A DNA stretch of 64,000 bases, taken from NCBI GenBank assembly GCA_018364155.1, contig JAGZMM010000001.1, positions 434,001 through 498,000 on the forward strand. Reading direction: 5' to 3'. Of this stretch, positions 7,399-15,514 are shown piece after piece. Position 1 is the first letter of the stretch; each line of letters opens with the position of its first letter. The notes under the pieces were generated by a model that did no database searches, was not told where the DNA came from, and worked only from the letters and a program-made list of their open reading frames with translations. The position numbers and the translations under genes were made by a program. The DNA is from Clostridiales bacterium (GTDB lineage Bacteria > Bacillota > Clostridia > Oscillospirales > Acutalibacteraceae).

Positions 7399-8717
7399 CC
7401 CCGGACGATTTCTTTCTGCTCCGGATTGTTGCGGTAAACTTCCCTGGAAATGACAATCCCGTTTTTCAGAGTATATTCCCGGTTAAGATAATCGTAATAG
7501 GTGCCGGGTGTAACTAAGCCGTTCATACCAAGCACATCGGTACCGGAAGATCCGATCACTTCATCGGCCAGCTTGACGCAGTTGGTAGTAAGGACAAAAT
7601 AGGTTTTAAAAGAGCTTTTGGTGAACTTATAAAATTTCGCTCCCGTCACCCGGTAAAGCCGGCTGGCGTATTCCTTATACTTGTCCAAATCCGTTTCCCC
7701 GCGCCTCATCGCTTCCACCACCGGCGGATCCCATTCATAGAGATAGCTGAAGATTTCATCCATCTTCTGATCCACTCGCTTTTTCTGCTCCTCGGTCAGG
7801 CGAAGGCCGAAGCAAAACAGGGTTTTTCCCGCATAATTATTGCAGAAATTCACGTATTTTTCCTTTTTGTCAATGGTAAAAAGCACCCCGTCTCCCATGC
7901 CGCCGTCCAGCTTTTGAGACGCCTTGTCATAGCAGCCGTAAGAGATAACCTGGCCCCGGTAAAAAAGGTCCATATGCCCCATGACGCCGGTACCTTTTTC
8001 CATGACGTGGATGAACACCTCAATATCCGGCGGGTTCTCATCCTTGACCGGGCTTTGAGGGACCTCCTCCTGCTTGGAGGACTGAAGAAAGTTGTTGATC
8101 TTCGAAAGCATCAGCTTGGGCATAAAGGAGACAAATACCACCGGCAACGTGATGCGGATGTGTCGCTTGATCTTGCCGGGGTTCTTAAAGGGTAGTATTT
8201 CCCGGAAAAAGTCGATCAAATAAGTCGATCCGTAAAAAATCAGGAAAACCCCGATGATGAGCATGACGGTAGACACGCTCTCGTAGGGATTACTCATAAT
8301 GACGACGGAAAACACGATCATGACCAAGCCGGAAACCAGCGGGTAAAGCCGGTAAATCAACTTGTCCTCCGTGTACTGGAAAAAGGAGATGAGCTTGATG
8401 ATAGCCAGAATCATCATATAAAGTCCCAGCAGAATGGGTAAAACCGCCTTGAACTTATCCGGGTCCAGATACAAAAGGACACCCAAGCCAATGGTCAAAA
8501 GGCCCGATAGAATCTTTAAAAGGCCGTTTTTGAAAAAAGGCTTGCTGGATACCGCGGTAACCAACTGCACCACTCCAGCGATAGCCAAGAGCCCTGAAGT
8601 GACCAGGTAGACAATGGACAGCAGAGACTCTCTCCAGATAATCGCCGCAATCCCAAAAAACACAAATGCAAAACAAGACAACAGCAGCGAGCTGGCGCTG
8701 ACGTAGCTTTTGATCAT
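7395..8717 (-). CDS. HdeD-like (DUF308) membrane protein with C-terminal papain/NlpC-P60-like domain
   Basis: A 440-aa, two-part protein. Residues 1-175 hold about six membrane segments in repeated pairs, as in the HdeD/DUF308 family. After a linker (about 176-230) a soluble domain follows, with FIHVMEKGTGVMGHMDLFYRG (His237, His248) and, near the end, LTTNCVKLADEV (Cys380). A His-first, NC-V-L-A-second order is what permuted NlpC/P60 or DUF4105-like papain-fold domains show, so a cysteine-peptidase-like or lipid-acting domain is possible; activity is unproven. It lies 18 bp after uvrC and may be cotranscribed with it. The start ATG 8717 has little choice. Confidence 0.7.
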   Translation of the reverse strand: MIKSYVSASSLLLSCFAFVFFGIAAIIWRESLLSIVYLVTSGLLAIAGVVQLVTAVSSKPFFKNGLLKILSGLLTIGLGVLLYLDPDKFKAVLPILLGLYMMILAIIKLISFFQYTEDKLIYRLYPLVSGLVMIVFSVVIMSNPYESVSTVMLIIGVFLIFYGSTYLIDFFREILPFKNPGKIKRHIRITLPVVFVSFMPKLMLSKINNFLQSSKQEEVPQSPVKDENPPDIEVFIHVMEKGTGVMGHMDLFYRGQVISYGCYDKASQKLDGGMGDGVLFTIDKKEKYVNFCNNYAGKTLFCFGLRLTEEQKKRVDQKMDEIFSYLYEWDPPVVEAMRRGETDLDKYKEYASRLYRVTGAKFYKFTKSSFKTYFVLTTNCVKLADEVIGSSGTDVLGMNGLVTPGTYYDYLNREYTLKNGIVISREVYRNNPEQKEIVRG

Positions 8718-8735
8718 AGACCTATCTCCTGTCCC

Positions 8736-10571
8736 TTATTCTTCCATCGTGTCAAAATAAAGCCGGATGGCTTTCGCCGCCGGTGCCGATACTCCTTTGA
8801 CCGCGGCAAGTTCTTCTTCGCTTGCCTGCTTGATACGCCCCACGCTTCCAAAATGGGAAAGCAGGGCCTTTGCGCGGGCGGGCCCCACTCCTGGAATCGA
8901 AAGCAGCGTGGAGGACAGTGCCGACTTGCTGCGCCGCTGGCGGTGGTACCCGATGGCGAACCGGTGAACCTCTTCCTGAATGGTGGAAACCAGGGTATAG
9001 GCGCTGCGGGTCATGGAAATGGCGATTTCCCCGTCTAACGAGGCGATGGCGCGGGTGCGGTGCTTATCGTCCTTGACCATGCCGAAGAGCGGAATGGAAA
9101 GGCCGAACTGTCTAAGCACCGGGGCCACCGCCGCCACCTGGCCTTTGCCCCCATCGAGCAAAATCAGGTCCGGCAGACGGCCGAACCCCTTGCCCGTGTC
9201 CTTTTCCTCCTCATAATGGGAAAAGCGGCGGGTGAGCACCTCGTTCATGGAAGCATAGTCGTCCTGTCCCTCGAACCCTTTGATCTTGAACTTTTTATAA
9301 GCCGACCGCAGAGGCCGTCCGTCTTCAAACACCACCATACCGGCCACGTTCTCGCTGCCGGCGGTGTTGGAAATGTCGTAAGACTCGATGTAATGGGGCG
9401 GCTCGGAAAGCCCCAGAAGCCGCGACAGCTCGTCGAGAGCCGCCGCTTCCTTGCCGGTGCGCCCGTTTTCCTGGGCCAGCTTTTCGGCCGCGTTCGACCG
9501 GCACATTTCCACAAGCTTTTTCTGCTCCCCACGCTGAGGAACGTGAATATGTACCCGACGGCCCGCCTTCTGGCTAAGCCATGCCTCCAAAAGCGGCGCG
9601 TCCTCCACCGGCTCGTCCAGCGTCACCACCGGCGGCACCGTCTCCCGGATGGAATAGTACCGCTCCAGAAATTCCTTGCGCGCGGCCGAAGCCGTGTCAA
9701 TTTCCCCTAAGAGGAAATCCTCCCGGTCGAAAAGCCGCCCGCCCTTGAAACGGAATACCTCCACCGCTGCCTGAGTTCCAAGGGTGGCCAGCGCAATCAC
9801 GTCCTGCTCAGGGATGTGGGAATCCACAATCTTTTGCTTTTCCGTGATCTTTTTGATGGCGTTAATCTTATCCCGGAGCTTTGCGGCCCGCTCGAACTCC
9901 AGGTTTTCCGCGGCCCGTTCCATCTGCTCGGTGAGAGATTTTACCGAAAAGCTGCTGCCGCCCCTGAGAAAATCAATGGCCTGGGAAACGAATTCCCCAT
10001 ATTCCTTTTCGGTTAGTTTTCCCCGGCAGGGAGCACAGCACTGGTCGATATAAAAATTCAGGCAGGGACGGCTCTTGCCGAACTCCTGCGGGAACTTACG
10101 GCTGCAGGTGGGGAGCCGGAAAATCTTGTTGGCCTCGTTGACCGCCTGCTTGACCGTCCAGGAGCTTACATAGGGGCCCAGGTAATTGGCACCATCCTGC
10201 ACGATCTGCTTTTCGCTGGTGATGCGCGACCAGGGGCCTTGGGTAATCTTGACGTAATGATAGCCCTTGTCGTCCTTCAGCAGAATGTTATACTTGGGCG
10301 AATGCTGCTTAATGAGGCTGCATTCCAGCACCAGCGCTTCAAACTCGCTGTCGGTAACGATATACTCAAAGTCCTCTACCCGGCTTACCATCTGGCGCAC
10401 CTTGTCGGTATGCCCGCTGCCAGCGCCGAAATACTGGCTGACCCGGTTTTTAAGCGCCTTTGCCTTACCGATATAGATAATTTTGCCCTGCTTGTCGTGC
10501 ATGATATATACGCCCGGCTCCAGGGGAAGGCGCCTTGCCTTTTCCCGCAGCCGTAAAAGGGTGTCCTCCAA
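8736..10571 (-). CDS. uvrC: UvrABC excinuclease subunit C
   Basis: Makes both incisions around bulky DNA lesions in nucleotide excision repair. The 611-aa protein has all domains in order: GIY-YIG nuclease (GVYIMHDKQGKIIYIGKAK, residues about 20-38), UvrB-binding UVR motif (about 205-235), the RNase H-like 5' nuclease (YDISNTAGS; LILLDGGKGQ), and C-terminal helix-hairpin-helix (SIPGVGPARAKALLSHFGS). The start is TTG 10571 with AAGGAGG 5 nt upstream. uvrA and uvrB are not in the window. Confidence 0.97.
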   Translation of the reverse strand: MEDTLLRLREKARRLPLEPGVYIMHDKQGKIIYIGKAKALKNRVSQYFGAGSGHTDKVRQMVSRVEDFEYIVTDSEFEALVLECSLIKQHSPKYNILLKDDKGYHYVKITQGPWSRITSEKQIVQDGANYLGPYVSSWTVKQAVNEANKIFRLPTCSRKFPQEFGKSRPCLNFYIDQCCAPCRGKLTEKEYGEFVSQAIDFLRGGSSFSVKSLTEQMERAAENLEFERAAKLRDKINAIKKITEKQKIVDSHIPEQDVIALATLGTQAAVEVFRFKGGRLFDREDFLLGEIDTASAARKEFLERYYSIRETVPPVVTLDEPVEDAPLLEAWLSQKAGRRVHIHVPQRGEQKKLVEMCRSNAAEKLAQENGRTGKEAAALDELSRLLGLSEPPHYIESYDISNTAGSENVAGMVVFEDGRPLRSAYKKFKIKGFEGQDDYASMNEVLTRRFSHYEEEKDTGKGFGRLPDLILLDGGKGQVAAVAPVLRQFGLSIPLFGMVKDDKHRTRAIASLDGEIAISMTRSAYTLVSTIQEEVHRFAIGYHRQRRSKSALSSTLLSIPGVGPARAKALLSHFGSVGRIKQASEEELAAVKGVSAPAAKAIRLYFDTMEE

Positions 10572-10879
10572 AGTTGCCTCCTTAAAAATGTGCGGTTTTG
10601 ATCGGGTCGACAGAAAAATACCCGGCCGCCTCTACTGACCATCTTTCCCTCTTCAATCTTGTAAAGCCGCTTAGGCTGCATGGTACCGCTCTTTTCCGAT
10701 TTTCTCTTCCAGCGCCGAAAAAAACGGCGGTTGAGTTCCCCTACAAGAATGATTTTCCATCTAAGTATATGCGAAGAAAGAGAAAAAAACAAGAGGGCCG
10801 ACTTTTTCCAAGTCCGCCCTCTTCATGATATCGGGAATATTCCTCGTGGTATAAGCGCAGCGGGTTGATTCGTTGACGC
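10572..10879. other. Intergenic region between uvrC and ptsH
   Basis: It holds the uvrC Shine-Dalgarno site and the ptsH terminator. I find no clear -35/-10 pair for uvrC and no ORF with coding character. Confidence 0.5.
10782..10823 (-). terminator. Terminator of ptsH
   Basis: Arms of 14 bp with one mismatch (10791-10804, 10810-10823) are followed on the minus strand by a run of seven Ts. Confidence 0.85.
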
Positions 10880-11143
10880 TTATTCGGCAAAGCCGGACTG
10901 TACCAGGTTCACCAGGCTGTCCACAGCCTGCGTTTCGTCGTCACCGTCCGCAATGATGCGGATCGTTGTTCCGCCGACGATGCCCAAAGAAAGGACACCC
11001 AGAAGGCTCTTCGCGTTGACCCGGCGTTCTTCCTTCTCCACCCAGATGGAAGACTTGTATTCATTTGCCTTCTGGATAAAGAAGGTAGCGGGCCGCGCGT
11101 GCAGGCCTACCTGATTCTGAACGGTGACATCTTTATAAGTCAT
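10880..11143 (-). CDS. ptsH: HPr phosphocarrier protein
   Basis: A small phosphocarrier of the phosphotransferase system, or its regulatory relative in low-GC Gram-positives. The 87-aa protein has His15 in GLHARPA (phosphorylated by enzyme I) and Ser46 in NAKSLLGVLSLGI (target of HPr kinase), so both the sugar-transport and the carbon-catabolite regulatory sites are intact. It is monocistronic, with its own promoter at 11200-11228 and terminator; ptsI is not adjacent, which is common in this group. Confidence 0.93.
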   Translation of the reverse strand: MTYKDVTVQNQVGLHARPATFFIQKANEYKSSIWVEKEERRVNAKSLLGVLSLGIVGGTTIRIIADGDDETQAVDSLVNLVQSGFAE

Positions 11144-11439
11144 CTTCGAAATTTCCCCCTGTCAATAGCAATTCGCTCTAGTATTCTTCCTATTACCCTA
11201 TTATAAGCAAATTTTCGCGCAACGTCAACGATTTTGATTTCCAATCGGGCCCCTGCGCTATATTTCGTATTGATGACCATAGCGCGCCACAATTCATTCC
11301 GCCACGTTTGTTTAATTTGACCCTTTTCTTTTCCCGGCTTGGACAATTCCACAAATAATTATACAGCATTTTCGTTCCCATTATACCGAGTCCCGCTCAA
11401 AATGCCGAAAGGGATTCTGAAAACAATGGAAATTTCCTG
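11144..11439. other. ptsH upstream region
   Basis: Almost 300 bp between trmD and ptsH. It contains the strong ptsH promoter at 11200 and two further minus-strand TATAAT boxes (11363-11358 and 11385-11380) without good -35 elements. Short minus-strand frames here lack ribosome sites and are not called. Confidence 0.5.
11200..11228 (-). promoter_or_regulatory. Sigma-A promoter of ptsH
   Basis: TTGACG (11228-11223), a 17-bp spacer and TATAAT (11205-11200) on the minus strand give a near-consensus promoter about 55 bp before the start codon. Confidence 0.88.
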
Positions 11440-12192
11440 TTATTCCCTATTTTTTGGTTTTTCCCGGGCATAGATTTGATCCAGAAGCTTCTGGTCTCTC
11501 CGGTCGGGCACAAAGGATTCCATCAAATCGGGACGGCGTTCTATCGTGCGCCGTAAAGACTGCTCTCGGCGCCAATTCGCAATGTTTTTATGATGCCCGG
11601 AGAGGAGCACCTCCGGTACCTCGCGGCCGTGCCAGACCGGGGGCCTAGTATATTGGGGATATTCCAGCAGGCCGCTGAAATGGCTTTCCTCGGTAAAACT
11701 CAGCTCGTCCGCCAATACGCCGGGCACCAGGCGAAGCACCGCGTCGGCCACCGCCAAGGCCGGCAGCTCCCCGCCGGTGAGGACAAAGTCTCCCAGGGAA
11801 ATCTCCTCGTCCACCAGCTCCTCGATGACCCGTTCGTCGATTCCTTCATAATGGCCGCACAAAAACGCGATATGCTCCATCTTGGAAAGCTCCACCGCCC
11901 GCTGTTCCGTAAACACCCGTCCCTGGGGAGAAAGGTGGATCAGGTGGGGGCGGGAGCCGGCCGCCCGGCAGACCGTCTCAAAGCAGTCAAAAATGGGCTG
12001 AGGCTGCAAAAGCATACCCATTCCGCCGCCATAAGGGTAGTCGTCCACCCGGCGGTGGATATCAAGGGTATAGGCGCGGATGTCGTGGCACTCCACCATG
12101 ACGAGCCCTTCCTGCCGGGCGCGGCCTACGATGCTTTCCGAAAGCACCGCCTCGCACATGGCGGGAAAGAGAGTAAGCATGTCAATGCGCAT
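11440..12192 (-). CDS. trmD: tRNA (guanine37-N1)-methyltransferase
   Basis: Methylates G37 of tRNAs reading CNN codons, preventing +1 frameshifts. The 250-aa SPOUT enzyme shows the knot-associated sequences DYPYGGGMGMLLQPQP (near residue 52), LCGHYEGIDERV (near 107) and GDFVLTGGELPAL (near 132). The ATG 12192 lies 11 bp inside the end of rimM. It is the last gene of ylxM-ffh-rpsP-khpA-rimM-trmD; rplS, often next, is absent here. Confidence 0.97.
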   Translation of the reverse strand: MRIDMLTLFPAMCEAVLSESIVGRARQEGLVMVECHDIRAYTLDIHRRVDDYPYGGGMGMLLQPQPIFDCFETVCRAAGSRPHLIHLSPQGRVFTEQRAVELSKMEHIAFLCGHYEGIDERVIEELVDEEISLGDFVLTGGELPALAVADAVLRLVPGVLADELSFTEESHFSGLLEYPQYTRPPVWHGREVPEVLLSGHHKNIANWRREQSLRRTIERRPDLMESFVPDRRDQKLLDQIYAREKPKNRE

Positions 12193-12694
12193 CGTCGAAC
12201 AACCCCTTGATAGGACGAATTTTCATGATACCGCCCTCAATGTCAGTTTGCACAATCACGTCGGGGATGGCGGGAATAAGCACCTCGCCCTGTTTGGTTT
12301 TCACATGATAGACGTCGTTGGCGCCGGTTCGGCTGACGTCGGTCAGCTCTCCATAGGTTTCGCCGGTATCCGCATCCTGCACCTGAAGGCCCTGCAGGTC
12401 CTGAATGAAGTATTCTCCGGGAGCGAGGGTTACATCTGCCCGGTCGATGTACAAAACCCGGTCACGCAGGGTTTGGGCGGCTTCGATGCCGTCAATCCCT
12501 TTGAGCTTTAGCAGGACCATGGTCTTATGAGGGCGGGCGCTTTCCACCGTCACCGGCTCTTCCCCTTTTTTGAAATAGAGGGTATCAAACCCGCACAAAA
12601 AGTCCGGGCCGTTGGCCCATGGCTGCACCCGCAATTCCCCGCGGATACCATGGGTCCCGGTGACCTTGCCTACCTCCAGATACCGTTTTTTCAT
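12182..12694 (-). CDS. rimM: Ribosome maturation factor RimM
   Basis: Binds S19 and helps mature the 30S head. The 170-aa protein has the N-terminal RimM barrel (VGKVTGTHGIRGELRV) and the C-terminal PRC-like barrel (PGEYFIQDLQGLQVQD; ILIP-like VLIPAIPDVI). The ATG 12694 is preceded by a GGGAGCG-type site. It overlaps trmD by 11 bp. A 100-bp gap holding a hairpin separates it from khpA. Confidence 0.95.
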   Translation of the reverse strand: MKKRYLEVGKVTGTHGIRGELRVQPWANGPDFLCGFDTLYFKKGEEPVTVESARPHKTMVLLKLKGIDGIEAAQTLRDRVLYIDRADVTLAPGEYFIQDLQGLQVQDADTGETYGELTDVSRTGANDVYHVKTKQGEVLIPAIPDVIVQTDIEGGIMKIRPIKGLFDDAH

Positions 12695-12780
12695 GTTTCG
12701 CTCCCTTTCCCCGGCCCTTCGCCGCCGGATTGCTTTTCTTAGTCCGCGTCAAAACGGCGTGACGACGGCCTCATATAAGC

Positions 12781-12830
12781 CAAACGGCTGGAATCCAAAG
12801 CGCAATGTGCCCGGGATTTCAGCCGTTTTG
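12781..12830 (-). repeat. Inverted repeat between khpA and rimM
   Basis: CAAACGGCTGGAATCC (12781-12796) pairs with GGATTTCAGCCGTTTG (12815-12830) with one wobble and an 18-nt loop. There is no T-run downstream on the minus strand, so it may be an mRNA processing or stability element rather than a terminator. Confidence 0.55.
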
Positions 12831-12838
12831 ATGGTTGC

Positions 12839-13081
12839 TTAGTCGATTTCCACCGCGATCTTCTGGGAAGTGCGGCTGGCTGCGGCACGCATGACCGTGC
12901 GCATTGCCTTGGCAATGCGGCCCTGCTTGCCGATGACGCGGCCCATGTCGTTTTGCGCCACATGCAGATGGTACACCGTCACGCCCTCTTCATTGGGCTC
13001 GTCGACGGTCACATTCACCGCGTCCGGGTCTTCCACAAGGCCCTTGGCAATGATGATCAGAAGCTCTTTCAACAGTTCCAC
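12839..13081 (-). CDS. khpA: KH-domain RNA-binding protein KhpA
   Basis: An 80-aa single KH domain protein (YlqC family, formerly UPF0109). The GxxG RNA-binding loop is GKQG in MGRVIGKQGRIAKAMRTV (about residues 53-60). In streptococci KhpA works with KhpB/Jag in controlling cell division mRNAs; that role is known for the family, not shown here. It lies 9 bp after rpsP in the ylxM-trmD operon, its usual place. Confidence 0.93.
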   Translation of the reverse strand: MELLKELLIIIAKGLVEDPDAVNVTVDEPNEEGVTVYHLHVAQNDMGRVIGKQGRIAKAMRTVMRAAASRTSQKIAVEID

Positions 13082-13090
13082 CTCTTGCCC

Positions 13091-13333
13091 TTACAGAACG
13101 TCGTTCTTCTTAAACAGCGCCTTGACAGTATCGGTCGGCTGGGCACCGTTGGCGATCCACTTCTTGGCCTTCTCCGCGTCCACCTTCACGGTAGCCGGTT
13201 CGGTCAGAGGATTGTAATAGCCGATCTCCTCAATGAAACGGCCGTCACGGGGATAGCGGGAATCCGCCACCACGATGCGGTAGAACGGGGCTTTCTTCGC
13301 GCCCATGCGGCGCAGTCTGATTTTTACTGCCAT
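13091..13333 (-). CDS. rpsP: 30S ribosomal protein S16
   Basis: An 80-aa ribosomal protein with the family start MAVKIRLRRMGAKKAPFYRIVVAD and the conserved FIEEIGYYNPLTEP. It is needed for 30S assembly. The start ATG 13333 has an AGGAGGTAAC site. It lies between ffh and khpA in the conserved operon. Confidence 0.97.
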   Translation of the reverse strand: MAVKIRLRRMGAKKAPFYRIVVADSRYPRDGRFIEEIGYYNPLTEPATVKVDAEKAKKWIANGAQPTDTVKALFKKNDVL

Positions 13334-13414
13334 TGGTCAGTTACCTCCTGAGAATAATAAAATGTAGTATCGTCAACACCAACAAACAAGTTTGCTTGGT
13401 ACGCTACGACTTTG

Positions 13415-14770
13415 TTATCTGGGGAACGCGCCCGGAGGCGGCATCCCCATCATGCGCCGGCGCTTCTTTCCCTTGCCGCCGAACTGCTTCATCATCTGCT
13501 GCATTTGTTCAAACTGCTTGATGAGGCGGTTGACATCCTCTACCTTCGTACCGCTGCCTGCGGCAATGCGGCGCTTGCGGGAAGGATTGATGGCGTCCAC
13601 GCACGCACGCTCCCGCTTGGTCATGGACAGAATGATGGCGACTGTGCGGTCCATCTGTTTGTCCATCTGGGAATCGTCAATATCCGCTTCTTTCAAATGC
13701 TTATCCATGCCCGGCAGGCTGCTCAGGATTTGCTTGATGGGACCGAGCTTGCGCACCTGGGCAAACTGGTCGAGCATGTCGTTATAATCCATTTTGTTTT
13801 CCGTTAGACGCCGGGCCATCTGTTCGGCCTTTTTCACGTCCAACTGGGATTCGGCTCTCTCAATCAAGCTTAACACATCGCCCATGCCCAAAATCCGCGA
13901 CGCCATGCGCTCCGGATGGAAGGCTTCGATTTCCTCGATCTTTTCGCCGGTACCCGCGAACTTGATGGGCTTTCCCGTGACTGCCCGGACCGACAGGGCC
14001 GCGCCGCCGCGGGTGTCGCCGTCGAGCTTGGTGAGAATCACGCCGTCAATGCCCAGCGCTTCGTCAAAGGCCTTGGCCACGTTGACCGCGTCCTGGCCGG
14101 TCATGGCGTCCACCACCAGCAGAATTTCATGGGGGCCTACCTCCGCCTTGATGCGCTTGAGCTCGTCCATAAGCGTCTCGTCGATGTGCAGCCGGCCGGC
14201 GGTATCCAAAAGCACCAAGTCATTTCCATAGTCCTTGGCGTGCTTGACCGCTTCCTTGGCGATCTTGACGGGGTTTCCCTGGCCCTGCTCAAAAACAGAT
14301 ACCCCTGCCTTTTCTCCCATAACCTTAAGCTGGGTGATGGCGGCGGGACGGTACACGTCGCAGGCGACCAACAAGGGCCGGCGGCCCTGCTTTTTAAACA
14401 TATGAGCGAGCTTGGCTGCATGGGTGGTTTTACCCGAGCCCTGCAGACCGCAGAGCATGACAATCGTAGGGGGCTTTGGCGCAGAAGCGATACGCACGTT
14501 CTCGCCGCCCATGAGCGCCGTCAGCTCTTCGTTGACAATCTTAATCACATGCTGGGCAGGCGTGAGGCTTTCCATGACCTCGGCGCCCACCGCCCGTTCG
14601 GATACCTTGGCCACAAAGTCTTTGGCGACCTTGTAGTTCACGTCCGCCTCCAGCAGGGCCAGGCGCACCTCACGCATGGCTTCCTTGACGTCGGACTGGG
14701 ACAGCTTTCCCTTTGACCGCAGCCGCTTAAACGCATTGCTCAGCTTATCCGAAAGACCTTCAAAGGCCAT
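13415..14770 (-). CDS. ffh: Signal recognition particle protein Ffh
   Basis: The GTPase of the signal recognition particle, binding 4.5S/6S-type SRP RNA and signal sequences. At 451 aa it is full length: N domain, G domain with GLQGSGKTTHAAKLA (G1), LDTAGRLHIDE (G3) and TKLDGDTRGGAALS, and an M domain ending in the methionine-rich MMGMPPPGAFPR. The SRP RNA gene was not found in the window. It lies 24 bp after ylxM. Confidence 0.98.
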   Translation of the reverse strand: MAFEGLSDKLSNAFKRLRSKGKLSQSDVKEAMREVRLALLEADVNYKVAKDFVAKVSERAVGAEVMESLTPAQHVIKIVNEELTALMGGENVRIASAPKPPTIVMLCGLQGSGKTTHAAKLAHMFKKQGRRPLLVACDVYRPAAITQLKVMGEKAGVSVFEQGQGNPVKIAKEAVKHAKDYGNDLVLLDTAGRLHIDETLMDELKRIKAEVGPHEILLVVDAMTGQDAVNVAKAFDEALGIDGVILTKLDGDTRGGAALSVRAVTGKPIKFAGTGEKIEEIEAFHPERMASRILGMGDVLSLIERAESQLDVKKAEQMARRLTENKMDYNDMLDQFAQVRKLGPIKQILSSLPGMDKHLKEADIDDSQMDKQMDRTVAIILSMTKRERACVDAINPSRKRRIAAGSGTKVEDVNRLIKQFEQMQQMMKQFGGKGKKRRRMMGMPPPGAFPR

Positions 14771-14794
14771 TGTGTGTCCTCCCTTCGAGCACGT

Positions 14795-15163
14795 TTATTC
14801 CTCGTCGCACAGCGCTCCGGCCACTTTCGCAATCCGCCGTGCCTGCTCCTTTATCATCGGCGAACCACCGCAGCGAATGTTCGCCTCTTCAATCAGCCGG
14901 GCCGCTTCCAAAATGCTTTGCAGGCCCTCTTCCATTTTTCCAAACCGCTTGGCAAGCCCTAACCGCTCCTCCATTTCAAAGAGCTGGGCTTCCCCCCGCT
15001 TGATGGAATCCCGCACACCCTGGCGGGTGATTCCTTCGTTTTGCGCAATTTCCGCCAGCGACAGGTCGTCGTTGTAATACAGGTCGATCACGTCGCGCTG
15101 CTTATCGGTGAGCATGTCGCCGTAAAAGTCCAGCAACACCGAGACTTGTAGGTTCTTTGCCAA
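14795..15163 (-). CDS. ylxM: YlxM, helix-turn-helix SRP-associated regulator
   Basis: A 122-aa protein with a sigma-70 region 4-like helix-turn-helix (LSLAEIAQNEGITRQGVRDSIKR, about residues 30-52). Streptococcal YlxM modulates SRP GTPase activity; that is family knowledge. I place the start at TTG 15163 (LAKNLQVSV), with GAGGGGG 8 nt upstream; a longer reading frame passes back through the promoter and so is not translated. First gene of the ffh operon. Confidence 0.9.
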   Translation of the reverse strand: MAKNLQVSVLLDFYGDMLTDKQRDVIDLYYNDDLSLAEIAQNEGITRQGVRDSIKRGEAQLFEMEERLGLAKRFGKMEEGLQSILEAARLIEEANIRCGGSPMIKEQARRIAKVAGALCDEE

Positions 15164-15180
15164 CCGAAACGCCCCCTCGC

Positions 15181-15203
15181 CTGTAAAGAAAATCGCTTTA
15201 CAG
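15181..15203 (-). promoter_or_regulatory. Leader hairpin of ylxM operon
   Basis: CTGTAAAG and CTTTACAG (8 bp, 7-nt loop) sit right after the predicted transcription start and end about 17 nt before the TTG start. Possible mRNA 5'-end stabiliser. Confidence 0.45.
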
Positions 15204-15209
15204 GTTTGT

Positions 15210-15238
15210 ATTATACTGTTTTTCTCTCCCCCTGTCAA
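15210..15238 (-). promoter_or_regulatory. Consensus sigma-A promoter of ylxM-ffh operon
   Basis: A perfect TTGACA (15238-15233), exact 17-bp spacer and perfect TATAAT (15215-15210) on the minus strand, the strongest promoter in the window. Confidence 0.95.
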
Positions 15239-15473
15239 GGCTTTTTCTTTACACCGATTCCCTTTTTTGCATTTCTTATGGCTTTCCGGTTTCATAGAGA
15301 CATGCTTCTTCCAAACGCCATAAAAAGCCCTTGACCGGCAGGCGTATCAGACGTTCACCCTACCGCTCGAAAATGGGTGCTTGTGTTCTGAGCGAGGCTT
15401 CTACTATTTGATCGCTTGCTTCGCTTTAGCTGCAAGGGACACCATAACCAGCATTGCAGGAGGGCCAGCAAAG
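15239..15473. other. Gene-free stretch between purD and ylxM
   Basis: About 235 bp without a credible ORF. Several pairings are possible: CCCTTG (15328-15333) with CAAGGG (15432-15437), enclosing CACCC/GGGTG (15356-15360, 15375-15379). This could be an untranslated RNA of roughly 110-180 nt on either strand, but I cannot match it to a known family. Confidence 0.35.
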
Positions 15474-15506
15474 CAAAGGGGCGTTTCTTTCCCGAAACGC
15501 CCCTTT
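15474..15506 (-). terminator. Terminator of the purine operon
   Basis: AAAGGGGGCGTTTC (15474-15487) pairs with GAAACGCCCCTTT (15494-15506) with one bulge, 9 bp after the purD stop. The T-tract on the minus strand is interrupted. Confidence 0.75.
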
Positions 15507-15514
15507 TGCAACAA

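Noticed and set aside
11140..11352. 70-codon minus-strand frame upstream of ptsH
   Set aside because: Runs through the ptsH promoter and its Shine-Dalgarno site; no own ribosome site and no conserved pattern.
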